The notes: generated by a model not told the origin, from the sequence alone. Shown: positions 1 to 13,626, counted from the stretch's first letter. The stretch is DNA of 64,000 nucleotides from Macrobrachium rosenbergii (GCF_040412425.1 NC_089741.1:35798050-35862049); one strand, 5' to 3'. Translations and numbers: made by a program.

Positions 1-440
1 GTGGAAGAAGCTGGAAGTCTTTGGGGATACAAAGATATTATTGATTTTATCTGACCGTTTCTAACTTTTTCCGGGATGAGGAAGGTAATTACCCTCTTTC
101 TACGGTTTCCGGAGATGATTCTCACTGTAAAGTAAATAAATAGATAAATAATAATGAATATAAATAATAATTAAAATAAATCGGGTGATATTTGTCTGGT
201 CAAGGGAGTGTTTTGTATATGACATCAGTTGTTATTAAAGGTTTTCAACGATTTCTACGAGGTTTCAAGACAGTTTTATGCATGTACGTTGTATAAGAAT
301 TCTTAAAGTATGTATGGATTAACTTAATTTTATTTTTGTTCAGAAAAACTTATATTTCCAGCGTGATGACCTTAGTTGCTGTGACACCAGCCTTGGGAAA
401 TCAGTTCAGTCATCAGTCAATCTAGGCAACTTCATTTCAG
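1..440. other. no gene seen
   Basis: AT-rich sequence with no convincing exon, RNA gene or repeat family. It may be intron of the MANSC gene, whose next exon would lie to the left of the window. Confidence 0.5.
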
Positions 441-1149
441 CTGAGACCTACGTTTTTGTTCCTTTTAAAATGCCCTAACTGAGACCTACATTCCTGTCCC
501 TTTTAAAATGCCCTAACTGAGACCTACATTCCTGTCCCTTTTAAAATGCCCTAACTGAGACCTACATTCCTGTCCCTTTTAAAATGTCCTAACTGAGACC
601 TACATTCCTGTCCCTTTTAAAATGTCCTAACTGAGACCTACATTCCTGTCCCTTTTAAAATGCCCTAACTGAGACCTACATTCCTGTCCCTTTTAAAATG
701 TCCTAACTGAGACCTACATTCCTGTCCCTTTTAAAGTGTTCTAACTGAGACCTACATTCCTGTCCCTTTTAAAATGCCCTAACTGAGACCTACATTCCTG
801 TCCCTTTTAAAATGTCCTAACTGAGACCTACATTCCTGTCCCTTCTAAAATAATGTAGCTGAGACCTACACTTTCGGTCCTTTTAAAATGTTCTAACTGA
901 GACCTACATTCCTGTCCCTTTTAAAATGTCCTAACTGAGACCTACATTCCTGTCCCTTCTAAAATAATGTAGCTGAGGCCTACATTTTTTTTCCGTTTAA
1001 GATGTCCTAACTGAGACCTACATTCCTGTCCCTTCTAAAATAATGTAGCCTGAGACGTACATTTTTGTTCCCTTTAAAATGTCCTAACTGAGGCCTACAT
1101 TCCTGTCCCTTCTAAAATAATGTAGCTGAGACCTACATTTCTGTCCCCT
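441..1149. repeat. 38-bp tandem array, ~18 units
   Basis: The unit reads CTGAGACCTACATTCCTGTC followed by CCTTTTAAAATGTCCTAA. Most units are 38 bp. A second unit type ends CCTTCTAAAATAATGTAG and alternates with the first towards the right end, giving a simple higher-order pattern. The array lies just past the splice donor of the MANSC exon, so it is probably intronic. Confidence 0.9.
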
Positions 1150-1419
1150 GCTGTTGCGGCTAATGTTTTTGTTCTCAGGAAGACTCTCTGAGGAAGAATT
1201 TCTCTCAGAATGTTTTCATATTTTTTTTTTTTACTGAGGTTTTATTTCCGTTGGGAAGCTTAAAATCCTTCTCATTTTGTAACCATATTTTAGGTTGGTT
1301 TTGGATTCTAAATAAGATCGTCAGTTTCTAAAGGTGAATAATTTTGTTTTTTGTTTGTGTACAGGAACCGGAAGTGTTGATGTTTTGGTCACTGCTACAT
1401 GTGCTAGCCTAATAGTTTA

Positions 1420-1488
<69 letters not shown>
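1420..1488. repeat. (TTA)n microsatellite
   Basis: About 23 uninterrupted TTA triplets. Unlike most triplet tracts in this window, no LINE 3' end is recognisable beside it. Confidence 0.95.
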
Positions 1489-1490
<2 letters not shown>

Positions 1491-1644
1491 GCTGCTGTTT
1501 TAATCTGGACCTCTGTGTGCACTTTTCGGGCTCAAGAACCACGTGACCTCTGCCACATATGAGGTACAATCGAGTGTCTCATCATATGTGATGACCAACA
1601 TCACCAACCTGTGAGTGTGTGTGTCGCCAGATCTTCCCTCTCAC

Positions 1645-1987
1645 CTTCTCTTCGAAGACTGCGACATTGCACAGGTGCGTCCCGCAGCAGAGCGTCAGGC
1701 AATCCTCCCTGTTCCCGACGTCCGACTCGTTGAGGAACTTAGCTCCCAGGACCCTAGAATCCCTGGTCCTAATGATGGTGTTCTCGCTCACTTCGAATTT
1801 TTCCAGGCACCCGTGTTCTGCTCGAACGACGTCCAGCGGCCCCAGCCTCTTTCGGTCGTGTGTGAATTCCGCGGCCTCGGACGGGCTCAGGATTTGGCAC
1901 AGATAGAAAACAACGAATAACAACACCCTGGCCTCGCGGTCCAGGCCGCCTCGGGAGCCATCATTTTCCGAAGGCCTCGAAAAATAC
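1645..1987 (-). CDS. LRP11-like: signal-peptide and MANSC exon of an LRP11-like receptor
   Basis: Reading on the minus strand, the frame first encodes a hydrophobic run (VLLFVVFYLCQIL) followed by SPSEAA, which looks like a secretion signal and cleavage region. A MANSC half-domain follows: HGCLEKF, then FLNESDVGNREDCLTLCC and GTHLCNVAVFEEK. Five cysteines in C...DC..CC...C order are visible; the remaining two of the seven-cysteine motif would be in the next exon. The exon ends at a donor, GAGAAG|GTGAGA (GT at 1644-1643), phase 0. No ATG lies in this frame between the upstream in-frame stop and the signal-like run. An ATGATG in another frame at 1964-1959 encodes MMAPEAAWTARPG, which would lead straight into the hydrophobic run after a 1-base shift. 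Otherwise the start is in an upstream exon. MANSC is the N-terminal module of LRP11, HAI-1 and MANSC1-type proteins (family knowledge). Its position relative to the 38-54 kb exons is anomalous. Confidence 0.75.
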
Positions 1988-1989
1988 AA

Positions 1990-2480
1990 AAATTTTTTGC
2001 TTCACGCACCAGGAAGGACGAACAATATGCGCCCTGTTTTCTACTGTCAACAGAATTATCAATACGCGGAGGGAGGAGCGCTGCCCCTGGAATGTGCATG
2101 GCTTCCTCCCGGAACAATGGCTCCCCTGAAGAGGTTCGGAACCCACTACGGACGGCTGCTTCCCGTCGCCGATTCCCCTCGGCTCAGCTCGCAGTGGTAT
2201 CGATCTTCCAGTTTCAGTTGCTTATTCTTTGCGACATCAGGGCATCGAAGCAATGTGTTGATTGTTGATCTCGTCGGTGGCGGATTTGAATCGCGGAGTT
2301 CGGAGGCCGTATCGAGTCCCGCCGTCGCTGTAGAGACGAATTCTCGCCTCTTGTCATGAGAATGTCGTCGGTGTCACTCCCAAAGACACCTTCGGAGGAG
2401 GGAGGAGTTCCTCCATATCGTACGCCTGACAGTGACGCCCCCGAGACGCGCGCATGCGCCTCTCGCGTCTTTCCATCGAT
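1990..2480 (-). promoter_or_regulatory. CpG-rich 5' flank of the MANSC exon
   Basis: This stretch is clearly richer in CG dinucleotides than the surrounding AT-rich DNA, and it ends the repeat-free block around the MANSC exon. That fits a 5'UTR or promoter for a minus-strand gene. I found no certain TATA, Inr or DPE combination. Open frames here look incidental. Confidence 0.35.
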
Positions 2481-2626
2481 CCCCGGCGAAACCACGTGTG
2501 CATGTGGAGTCAGTGAAGAACAATATGTGGCATAAAACACTGAATATACCTCATCCGGGAACCATTAGGCTCAATTTGTTATCGCTTTCCAAACGGGGAT
2601 CGTGTTTAATGGTATCCCGGGCGTTT

Positions 2627-2627
<1 letters not shown>

Positions 2628-2668
<41 letters not shown>
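2628..2668. repeat. (CT)n microsatellite
   Basis: Uninterrupted CT dinucleotides. A longer (GA)n tract follows at 3055-3119. Between them (2670-3055) I see no gene. Confidence 0.95.
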
Positions 2669-2671
<3 letters not shown>

Positions 2672-3053
2672 CTCTGATCTTTTTCCTTTCTTTCCGATGG
2701 TCGTATTTAGGTCAACTCTGATGGAAGCAATAAAGAAAGGTTAGAAGTTTATGGAACTGAGAAACACGAAAGTAGGAGTAGAATTCCAGAACTAGTCAGT
2801 AGAAAGGAAGGATAGGTCATCCTCTTGTCGAGCAGTGCGACTGCTTATTCCCAAGGAGTAAATGTGCGACTTGGTGGCTCGAAGGGTGCAACTCGAGAAC
2901 AGCGGTCGAAAAAAGCACCTGTAAAAAAGTTGCGGAGAGAGAAGATTTTTCAAACAAGAGGAATTTGAAGGCATAGAAAAATGCAAAAAAAAAAAGAAAT
3001 TCAATATTGGTTAAATCGGGAAGATCAGTAGCAAGATCAGTAGCTTAGACACT

Positions 3054-3054
<1 letters not shown>

Positions 3055-3119
<65 letters not shown>
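3055..3119. repeat. (GA)n microsatellite
   Basis: About 32 GA repeats. The stretch 3120-3580 after it holds no recognisable gene, only AT-rich sequence with short AAATA runs. Confidence 0.95.
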
Positions 3120-3122
<3 letters not shown>

Positions 3123-3581
3123 GAACCCTTCACTGCAGATCCAAGTTGGCTAAAGTTGGCTTTGCAAAAGTTGATTAGAACTTGAAACTATGAGACAAGA
3201 TAACATAGCGCTTGATTTCCTAGGAGCAAAAGTAAATAATTGAATAAATAAAATAAAATAAAAGAACAAATAAATAGATAGATAAATAAATAAAGACGCG
3301 TATACCCTTGCTAAGAAAAGCAGGACATGACATTAATTCGTTTCCGAACAAATGCTTGGGAAGTAGGTGGTATTGAACCTAGAGATTTGGAGAAGGGGAT
3401 TAGTGCATTAGCTGCTTCCCCATAGCATAGTGCCAGCAGTATATACAGTATGTATGATGTATTCTAATTAGTATTTATTTGGTAAGACCTTAGCATTATG
3501 TTCAGTTTCGAGTTACATAAGTCTCTTGGAGCCTCTTGTTTTTATCTGTTTAAATGGTAAGCATTTACAAATTATATACAT

Positions 3582-3589
<8 letters not shown>

Positions 3590-3662
<73 letters not shown>

Positions 3663-3700
3663 ATTGTCTGTGTGTGTATGTATATATATAATATAAATTT

Positions 3701-3772
<72 letters not shown>
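3590..3772. repeat. paired (AT)n arrays
   Basis: Two long AT tracts are separated by about 45 bp containing GTGTGTGTATG. Open frames here are only IYIYIY translations of the repeat and are not genes. Confidence 0.95.
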
Positions 3773-3774
<2 letters not shown>

Positions 3775-4159
3775 GTATGTATGTATGTATGTAGATTTGA
3801 TCTCTTTACACATGAGCATAACATTCATATAATCTGTAATTTGCACAAGTCTTAATTGAAATCAGATAAGTAGAGATCCCGGCTGGAAAATACACTGACC
3901 ACCGATTGAAATAAATCTATAATAAAAGCAAAACAGCGGAATAAACACCACTGAGTTAATCTCACGATCCCCATCGAATACTCCGAGATTATGAGCTTTA
4001 AGAGACCGAATCCTCAGTTCCATTGGGGAACTTCCACTTGAAAAGGAACATCCCTATTCTAATACTTCAGGAAGTTCGGTTCACCACCTGGGACTGGAGA
4101 GGGAATGCAGCTGAAGGGATACATTTTTGCACAGGCAAACAGTTGATTATTTCGAATAT

Positions 4160-4515
4160 AAAAGAAAACTATTGTGCCGGCTTTCTCTGTCCGTCCACAC
4201 TTTTTTCTGTCCGCCCTCAGATCTCAAGAACTACTGAGGCTAGAGGGCTGCAAATTGGTATGTTGATCATCCACCCTCCAGTCATCAAACATACCAAATT
4301 GCAGCCCCCTAGCCTCAGTAGTTTTTATTTTATTTAAGGTTAAAGTTAGCCATAATCGTGCCTCTGGCAACGACATAGACTAGTTTCGTGGGCCGCAGCT
4401 CATACGGCATTATACCGAGACCACCGAAAGATAGATCTATTTTCAGTGGACTTGATTGTAACGCTGCACAGAAAACTCGATTCCGCTGAAGAAACTTCGG
4501 CGCATTTTTACTTGT
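4160..4515 (+). mobile_element. foldback element, copy 1
   Basis: Three copies of this ~360-450 bp element occur in the window (also 26640-27095 minus and 47890-48270 plus). It starts near AAAACTATTGTGCCGGCTTT, has a long internal hairpin (arms about 4230-4268 and 4285-4323, sharing GAGGCTAGAGGGCTGCAAAT in inverted form), then a shorter hairpin around CACCGAAAGATAGATCTATT and a third near the end (GAAGAAACTTCGGCGCA). There is no open frame of note, so it is non-autonomous. Superfamily is uncertain. Confidence 0.75.
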
Positions 4516-4574
4516 TTGATTAAAGTTTGGCGTCGCCACCAAAGAAGGAATAGAACCGTATTTAAAGGAATCAA

Positions 4575-4890
4575 AAATTGTCTCCCTAGGGATGTCGGCC
4601 AGTTGGAACTTGAAAAATTCAAGCGAAGATGCATGGCATTACTACCTAATATTATTCTCCCTGCATTTTAATACGTTTTTATCTGTTTATTAATTTAACT
4701 TTTTTTTTTTAATAACTGAGACATCTTCTTTCGGTATTTCTCGTTACCTCCTGTTACTTCTTTCGGATGAACACCGTCATATTCTTTGGAAGCTTGAATT
4801 TCAAGTCAGTGGCCCCTTTGGTGGGCTTGTTCCATATGAATAGGGTTTAGCTTCTGAGTAATAATAATAATAATAATAAATAATAATAAT
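4575..4890 (+). mobile_element. LINE 3' end, truncated, with TAA tail
   Basis: The 5' part is a degraded match to the end of a reverse-transcriptase ORF (GQLELEKFKRRC-like). A 3'UTR shared with four other copies in the window follows, containing TTTGGAAGCTTGAATTTCAA and TTGTTCCATATGAATAGGGT, and it ends in (TAA)n. The same arrangement appears at 11226, 23443, 29280 and 46945. 5' truncation is typical for LINE insertions. Confidence 0.75.
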
Positions 4891-4968
4891 AATAATAATA
4901 ATAATAGTAGTAGTAGTAAAATAATAATAGCCCCTGTGGGCTTGTTCCATAAGAATAGGGTTCATCTT

Positions 4969-5015
<47 letters not shown>

Positions 5016-5056
5016 GTAATTGTTCTATATGAATAGGGTTCATCTTCTGAATAATA

Positions 5057-5110
<54 letters not shown>

Positions 5111-5148
5111 TGTTCCATATGAATAGGTTCTTCCTCTTCTTCTTCTTA

Positions 5149-5215
<67 letters not shown>
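4858..5215 (+). repeat. (TAA)n blocks interleaved with LINE 3' tail fragments
   Basis: Four TAA tracts alternate with short repeats of the terminal LINE segment (TTGTTCCATATGAATAGG and similar) at about 4938, 5018 and 5110. The end of the LINE plus its tail appears to have been copied in tandem several times. Confidence 0.8.
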
Positions 5216-5216
<1 letters not shown>

Positions 5217-5459
5217 CTCCCGCGTCAGGTGTACAAAGAGTAGTGGGATTCCTGTAGATTTTCTGACGAGTCTCGTGGGACTTAACAAATTACAGTATAT
5301 ATATAGAGTATAATATTATTATTAAAATGGATGCATTAGAAGAAATAAAATAAGCAGAAGAAAAACGGAATTGAGAAGTTTATCCTACAAACACTTTTTT
5401 ACTTGTAAGCAATCTTTACTGACGTTCAATTTTACAGTTGCATGTTTGCATGCGTGATC

Positions 5460-5460
<1 letters not shown>

Positions 5461-5550
<90 letters not shown>
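5461..5550. repeat. (AT)n microsatellite
   Basis: About 45 AT repeats. The flanks 5290-5460 and 5551-5956 show no gene. Confidence 0.95.
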
Positions 5551-5552
<2 letters not shown>

Positions 5553-5956
5553 TATATATATAATATATTTATATATGTTTTATGTGCACCAAGATGTTTA
5601 TCATAATTTTATTGAAAGTGAATACGGTTTAAAATAAATATTTTCTTATTGCCATCTTAATCTTTATTTTCCACAGGAAGTACATTACACGAAGTCTGAG
5701 AAGTATAGCTTAAATCTTTTCTCTTCACGACGCTAAAAAAAAACACCAGGACTCATTTTGAAGATAAAATCCCGAGGTGTTTCTTTATTTAGGTCAGCGC
5801 CAAACGCACGAAAAAAAGGCAAAAAAAAAAAAATATGAAAAAAACTCCCAGAAGTTTGTTGAATATAAGAGAAAATCCTTTCTAGTAGGTTAGAGCAATT
5901 AAAGTGACGTGTTGTCTTGGTCATGTTAACGCTGTCTGGTTTATTTCTTCTGGGTA

Positions 5957-6990
<1,034 letters not shown>

Positions 6991-6999
6991 TTATCTCTA

Positions 7000-8295
7000 A
7001 TGAAATACTTATGATGTGAATATTTCATCTGCGTCATTCAAAAGCGATTTACACCCTTGAAAACTCGCCCCATAAGGGTCATGCTTTAAGGCAGAGTTAA
7101 TAACCGCAATTAAATCATTTTTGGATGTAACCATATACCAGACCTTGAATCTGTATGTGTTCAGAGTACTTGAAAAATGTTGGCTTATTCGCCATACCTA
7201 CTGCTGCGTTTTGAACCTAAAATAAAAAAGAACTCTCTTTTTATTTTTGAGAATGAGTACTGCTTCTCAAAATTGAGCCCTGGTTCTCAGTCCTCGAGTC
7301 TTCCTTTTGGTAAAGCAAGGTGGTTAGATATGGTTCTCATTCTCTGTTGATATACTTCGAAAGTTGTTTGAGGTCAGTAACCCACTGACCATACTTTCAT
7401 TATCACATTCGTCCTGTTTTTTATTTACCGGAGGCCTTCCTATCATCCTTCACATTGTCCCTTAAGCAGGTCTTTTGTTCCGTCGCTTTACAGTTTTGTT
7501 GGAGTTTCTTATTAACCTTTGCCATAAATGTATTTGTAGTTCTTGGGCAAAATCTTTGAGTAGTCTGGTTTCCATGAATTGGTAATTCCATTTTCAATAC
7601 AATTACTGCACTTTGGTGCCATTAACCCATCTTCAAATGCAGTTTCCTAAGCGACTTGATTCCTAAATGCCCTCCTTTAGCTGATTCTGGTCTCAGGGAA
7701 GGAGATATAGGCCTAACCCCACGGGGGCGATAGGGCCACCCCTCCAAAGATGGAAGATTTACGAATCCAACGAGAGGGGAAGCATTCTCCAGATTTCGGT
7801 TTTTCTCAGAATAAATGAGGGAAAGGGTAGGCTGATGGGTTTGCCTTTGGTCTTTGGATGGTATGTGCAGCAATGCAAAACACTAGTCGAGTCGAAAGTA
7901 CAGTAGAAAAACAGTAAGGCTTCTGTAGTTAAGGCCTTTGGCCACTGTAGAAAAGAGACAGTCAATCCACTCACAAAACGAGACGGCAGGACCACTGTAG
8001 AAAAACCTGCCAGATTTCATCAGGAAAAAAAGAGAAAGACCACTATGGAAAAGAGAGAGAAGTCTCTCTAGAACAGAGACAGGTGCCACTGTGAAAATGA
8101 CGACGAGGCCACAGTATGAAAGACAGTGAGGTGACAGTGAGGCTTCGTCAGGAAGGAAAGACAGAAGGGCCACTGTAGATAAAAGACAGTGAGGTCACCT
8201 CAGCAGAGAGTTAGGGGCCCTTTGACAGTCTCAAAAGAAATGTTGACAACTAAAGTTATTCTTAGGTACAAACTTGTGAAGGGATCTTAAAAGCA
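7000..8295. other. no gene seen
   Basis: Relatively complex sequence without a supported exon. From 7900 to 8210 a motif around GCCACTGTAGAAAAGAGACAG recurs loosely every 40-60 bp, indicating an old degenerate tandem repeat. Open frames of 78-96 codons here read the complement of that motif and do not look like protein. Confidence 0.5.
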
Positions 8296-8301
8296 TGTGT
8301 T

Positions 8302-8304
<3 letters not shown>

Positions 8305-8369
<65 letters not shown>

Positions 8370-8422
8370 TACCTTACCTTACCTTACAGATCTGCAGTCG
8401 TTCTGGTTGTCCCAGGTCCCTC

Positions 8423-8470
<48 letters not shown>
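8305..8470. repeat. two (GA)n arrays around a CCTTA tract
   Basis: GA arrays at 8305-8367 and 8424-8470 flank a short run of about four CCTTA units and a unique spacer. Confidence 0.95.
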
Positions 8471-8473
<3 letters not shown>

Positions 8474-8487
8474 GTTTAAGCAGGGGG

Positions 8488-8705
<218 letters not shown>

Positions 8706-8999
8706 TACATGTAGAGAAAGAGAGTATTGTATGTTCTGCAGCCTACTGTATTTGATCCTCATTCTAAACAGTTCCAAAACATTCCAAATGTGTTTTTCTA
8801 ATCTGGTTTTGATTAGGAAGATTTGGTTTCTTTTTAGGATAAAATGAAAACTCACTCGCACAGTTTTCTCGCTCATAACGAGAGGATTGCATTAACCAAT
8901 AAGTGGAAAATTTGCTCTTTATTTTTCGTTCTGTATTTTATATTGCAGCTTACGGCCTCTTACCATTTGGTCTCTCTCTCTCTCTCTCTCTTGTGTATA

Positions 9000-9074
9000 T
9001 ATATATATAATATATATATATATATGTATGCATGCATATATATATGTATATTATATATACATTCTATATATATA

Positions 9075-9164
<90 letters not shown>
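9000..9164. repeat. (AT)n joined to (AG)n
   Basis: Interrupted AT array running directly into a pure GA tract at 9110-9164. A short CT tract lies just before it at 8971-8991. 9165-9470 holds no gene. Confidence 0.9.
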
Positions 9165-9166
<2 letters not shown>

Positions 9167-9468
9167 TCCTCTCTCACGAAACATCCACTCTTCACTGCAT
9201 ATTTATTTTTATTATCATTAGCTAAGAATCCCCTGAGATACTAAATTCGTGAATATACGAAGGTGAAAACTGCCATTTTTCTTTACTGCGGAGTTTCCCG
9301 TATTCTGAAAAAAAAAAAATGGAGGAAAATTATTATTGGAAGGCAAGACCCTTCCATTCTGCTGGGCTGATAAATATTTCAGTACTAGAGAAACATTACG
9401 GGAAAATGAGGTTTTAAAGCTTTTCAATGTACCTGGAAGAGGAAATCAGTTCATTATACAAGTTTTAG

Positions 9469-9471
<3 letters not shown>

Positions 9472-9522
<51 letters not shown>
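9472..9522. repeat. (CT)n microsatellite
   Basis: Uninterrupted CT repeats. Confidence 0.95.
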
Positions 9523-9524
<2 letters not shown>

Positions 9525-9630
9525 AGGCCAGAGGCCATGTTGAACTGCAAAGTATCAAAATGGCCAAAACAGTACAAATTATATATATAATATCTAAAGG
9601 GGATTAGGTTTCCCGTCATATAGGCTTTTA

Positions 9631-10030
<400 letters not shown>

Positions 10031-10299
10031 ATAACTTAAAACCTTACATGACGAGCAGCTTAAAACCCTTTAGTAGCCCAGGCCCGAAGAAAGAAAAGAG
10101 AAGCAATAAAAAAAAAAAAAAAAAACAGAAAATAATGAGGACAAGGGAAGTGTTTTGTTTTCATCGCGTGCAGGACATCGTAATGTGTCGTGACAAGGTG
10201 CCACTTATCTGTGTATTCATGTGGTTTCTCTCTCCAGTGGAAGGTAAATTGAGCAGAAGAACAGATTTGCTGGTTTTTCTCTGAATTATGAGTGGGTTT

Positions 10300-10860
10300 T
10301 TTTCTTTATATGAAGTTTTTTTCTGATTTATCGTACGCACTTTTTTTCTGCTTCGAATGAGTAGATTTGTTTGTATTTTTTTTTTTTTTGTGTGTCATGA
10401 GTTTTTTTTGTCTGGATGTTATGAGTTTTTTCTGGATCGCATGAGTTTTTTTTTCTGGATCGTATGAGTTTTTTTCTGGATCGTATGAGTTTCTTTCTGG
10501 ATCGTATGAGTTTTTTCTGTATCTTATGAGTTTTTCCCTCGGTCTTATGAGTTTTTTCTGTATCATATGAGTTTTTTCTGGATCGTATGAATTTTTTTCT
10601 GGATCGTATGAGTTTTTTTCTGGATCGTATGAGTTTTTCTGGATCGTATGAGTTTTTTCTGGATCGCATGTGTTTTTTTCTGTATCTTATGACTATTTTT
10701 GTTTGTGTCGTGTGGTTTTTTTTTCAGTATCGTACAAGTGTTTTGGGATCGTATGATTTTTTTTTTTTTTGCCTGTATCGTATGAGTGTTTCTCACTGTA
10801 CCTTATAAGTTTTTTTTATCTTTTCGGTTTTTTTTTTGCCTGTATCACCTTGTTAATCAT
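10300..10860. repeat. 20-21 bp tandem array
   Basis: Unit close to TTTTTTCTGGATCGTATGAG, about 25 copies, most regular between 10430 and 10680 and decaying at both ends. Minus-strand frames rich in Lys, Arg and Ser simply translate the unit. Confidence 0.9.
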
Positions 10861-11225
10861 ATCTTAAAAGCTTCTCTGTCTGTGTCGTAAGAATTTTTCT
10901 CACATTTTTACATTTTTTCGAACCCCAACAATGCATCCCAAATATTAATGCAAATTTTACCTATTCAATACCATATTTCCTATTTTAAAAAACTTACGAG
11001 GAGAGTTTTTTTTGAAGTCTGGACAAGTTGATCCCACCTTAATGTAGAGAAGGTTTTCCATTTGTACAAGTTTTTCTGACCTTAGTGTAGAGAAGGTTTT
11101 TCACTCCAAATGCTTGATCATAAATCATCCAAATTCCGTCCGAGATTTACCCGGACTGAAGAACTTCTGTAATTAATTTAACTGAAAGCTAATAAATATT
11201 ACTACTCCTACTACTACTACTATTA

Positions 11226-11226
11226 T

Positions 11227-11285
<59 letters not shown>

Positions 11286-12280
11286 TAGACGAAACCTATT
11301 CATGTGGACCAAGCCCACAGGGACCTTTGACTTGAAATTCAAGCTTCCAAAGAATATGGAGCTCATTAGGAAGAAGTAAGAGAAGGTAGAGTGAAATGCA
11401 CAAAGAAGAGATCTCACTCACTTATTAAAAAGAAAAAAAGTAAATCAACAAAGTAATAAATAGATAAAAATGTATTAAAATGCAAGGAGAATAGTATTAG
11501 GTAGTAATGCATTTCATCTTCGCTTGAGCCTCTGAAGAAGTTCCAATTGCACGACATCCTCAGTAGGGTGGCTGTTCCACAGTCCTCCAGCGGTGTGAGG
11601 AGGAATTAAGGACCTCTGGAACTTTTTAGAAGTTCGACAGCGAGGGACATTTACTGCATATTTGTGCTGCTGTTCAGCGAACCTATGGTTGCTGCTCTCG
11701 GCAGGTAAAGGGGAATCAGGGATCACTTGTGAATGTGAAAGATCTCTGTTAAAACACAATTTATGAAAAATTGACAAACAAGTGACCATCCGTCGATGGT
11801 CCAAGTCATAACTGCTACTATCAGGAAACAGAAACCTACCACCACGAACCACACTATCAGAAGAGATATTACTGGCAGAAGCAGACATCCACACGGGAGA
11901 ACAGTATTCTAGTAAAGGAAGTATGTACAAATGACCTAAAGCATGTTGCACTGATTTTATCACTTATGTGAGACCTTACGAACAATGCCTAACTTTCGTG
12001 CGGCATTTGGTGAAACTTTCATTAGATGTTTCTCAAAAGTTATAGATGTGTCAAAAGTTACACTTCAGACTCATTCAGCAAAGTTCCCTCCACCTGAAAG
12101 GGAGACATGCTAATCTGTAGTGCTTTCGTTTTACTGGAGTTGAGCCCCATACCCCACCGACTACACCTTCCCAGATATGCCCCATGTTCCGATTGAGGCT
12201 GAGGGCATCACTACACCCACAAGTTGCATCACCGGCATACTGAACAATCCTGTTTTCCAGGCCAACAATCATATGACTTG
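11226..12280 (-). mobile_element. LINE fragment: degraded RT domain, ORF end, 3'UTR and TTA tail
   Basis: Read on the minus strand, 12250-12100 encodes RIVQYAGDATCG, a degraded YADD catalytic box of a non-LTR reverse transcriptase. It is followed by the conserved SLNRNMGHIWE and WGS-KR-like segment in shifted frames. 11963-11514 then gives a long open stretch with LEYCSPVWMSASASN and PPHTAGGLWNSHPT, the usual C-terminal region of Jockey/CR1-like ORF2 proteins. The 3'UTR and a TAA tail (11226-11283) follow. Frameshifts and the YADD-to-YAGD change mark a dead copy. It is the most complete copy in the window. Confidence 0.8.
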
Positions 12281-12299
12281 TAAACGCTAAAAATCACAG

Positions 12300-12934
12300 T
12301 GGACCGAGTTTATACAAATGATTGTATAAGCTGCATATCGTAAACTATACGGAGACCTGCTTACAAGCGTCATTACCGGTAAATTCCAGCTGATTTTCCC
12401 ATTACGTGCGCTAACTGCGAGCCATTACGGTAAAACTTCTCAGTATTTGGATAATGAGTGTTGAAGCTGAAACCTTACTCTACCTCGCCTCGGCGTTGGG
12501 AAGAAAATTACCAAAATTGGACGCAAGCCTCGGAGTGGAGAAATGGAACCTCTGATTGAAATTGAAGGCTGTAATTCTGCACTCACTCCTCTGGGTAGAA
12601 AAGGGTATGGAGGAAAATAAGACAAAAAGTTAGATGGATAGAGAGAAAGAACAAATTTTTTTCTTACTCATTCTTACGCTAGTCTCTCCGTTTATTCTTG
12701 ACAACTGAGCTGTGTTGTAACTGTTCGTTAAGAAAAACTGTGTAACTGTCGCATATAACAGTTGATCTCTAGTCATTACGCAAGGGACACTGTGTATAAT
12801 TTGTTATAGAAATGGGGAGAAAATCGGAATCTATCAAACTACATGATATTGAATTGAAGCCTCTCGTGTCCTTTTCTGAGAGATTTTTCCGGGATCTACT
12901 TTATACATACATACATCTGTTTATATACATATAC

Positions 12935-12935
<1 letters not shown>
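12300..12935. other. no gene seen
   Basis: Unique-looking sequence without a supported exon on either strand. Confidence 0.45.
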
Positions 12936-13024
<89 letters not shown>

Positions 13025-13049
13025 ATATAGATGTATGGATGAATAATTG

Positions 13050-13123
<74 letters not shown>
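12935..13123. repeat. (AT)n arrays
   Basis: Two AT tracts separated by about 25 bp. Confidence 0.95.
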
Positions 13124-13124
<1 letters not shown>

Positions 13125-13236
13125 TTCCCTTTCACAATATTTAAAGTAAACGACAAAGTCTTTTTTTTTTTACCTTATGTATATTTTTATAAAATTGATA
13201 TTTCAACATAACTAACGTCATATCCCCTCTTTGCAG

Positions 13237-13281
13237 GTATGTGTCATTGGCCAAGCGAAGCCCGGCCCTGAACGTCATATG
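13237..13281 (+). CDS. candidate 45-bp internal microexon
   Basis: The segment has strong splice signals on both sides: a branch-point-like AACTAAC, a pyrimidine tract and CCCCTCTTTGCAG before it, and ATG|GTAAGC after it. Length is a multiple of three. Frame 0 reads VCVIGQAKPGPERHM. Another open frame reads YVSLAKRSPALNVIW with split codons at both ends. The third frame contains a stop. I do not recognise the protein. If real, it belongs to a plus-strand gene whose other exons I cannot see. The main doubt is that splice-like signals occur by chance in long AT-rich DNA. Confidence 0.4.
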
Positions 13282-13626
13282 GTAAGCAATCCCGTATGAT
13301 GGTCCATTATCCTAATGCGTGCATTTCTCGGGTTACCGAATTCGTTGGTCAGTTTCATTGGTGGATGTTGTTAGGGAAGATGTCAAAGTGAGTTGGTTCA
13401 AACGGGGAATATAGATGAGATGGCTTTGCTTAAAGTTTCCCCTGGAGGATGAAAAATGGGCATTATCGTGATGTGTGGGCGTAAGATGTTATTAGCGAAT
13501 TGCTTGTAATGCCTGTCGCAATTTTTTTTATATTTACTTTGTATATATATATTTATTTATATATATACATATATATAGATATAATACATTTATATATATA
13601 CATATACACATATGCATATATATATG

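Noticed and set aside
1615..1920. Plus-strand frames opposite the MANSC exon
   Set aside because: Shadows of the minus-strand coding sequence, which has the cysteine pattern and donor site.
8368..8390. CCTTA repeats resembling an arthropod telomere motif
   Set aside because: The arthropod telomere is TTAGG (CCTAA). CCTTA is a different pentamer with only about four copies between GA arrays.
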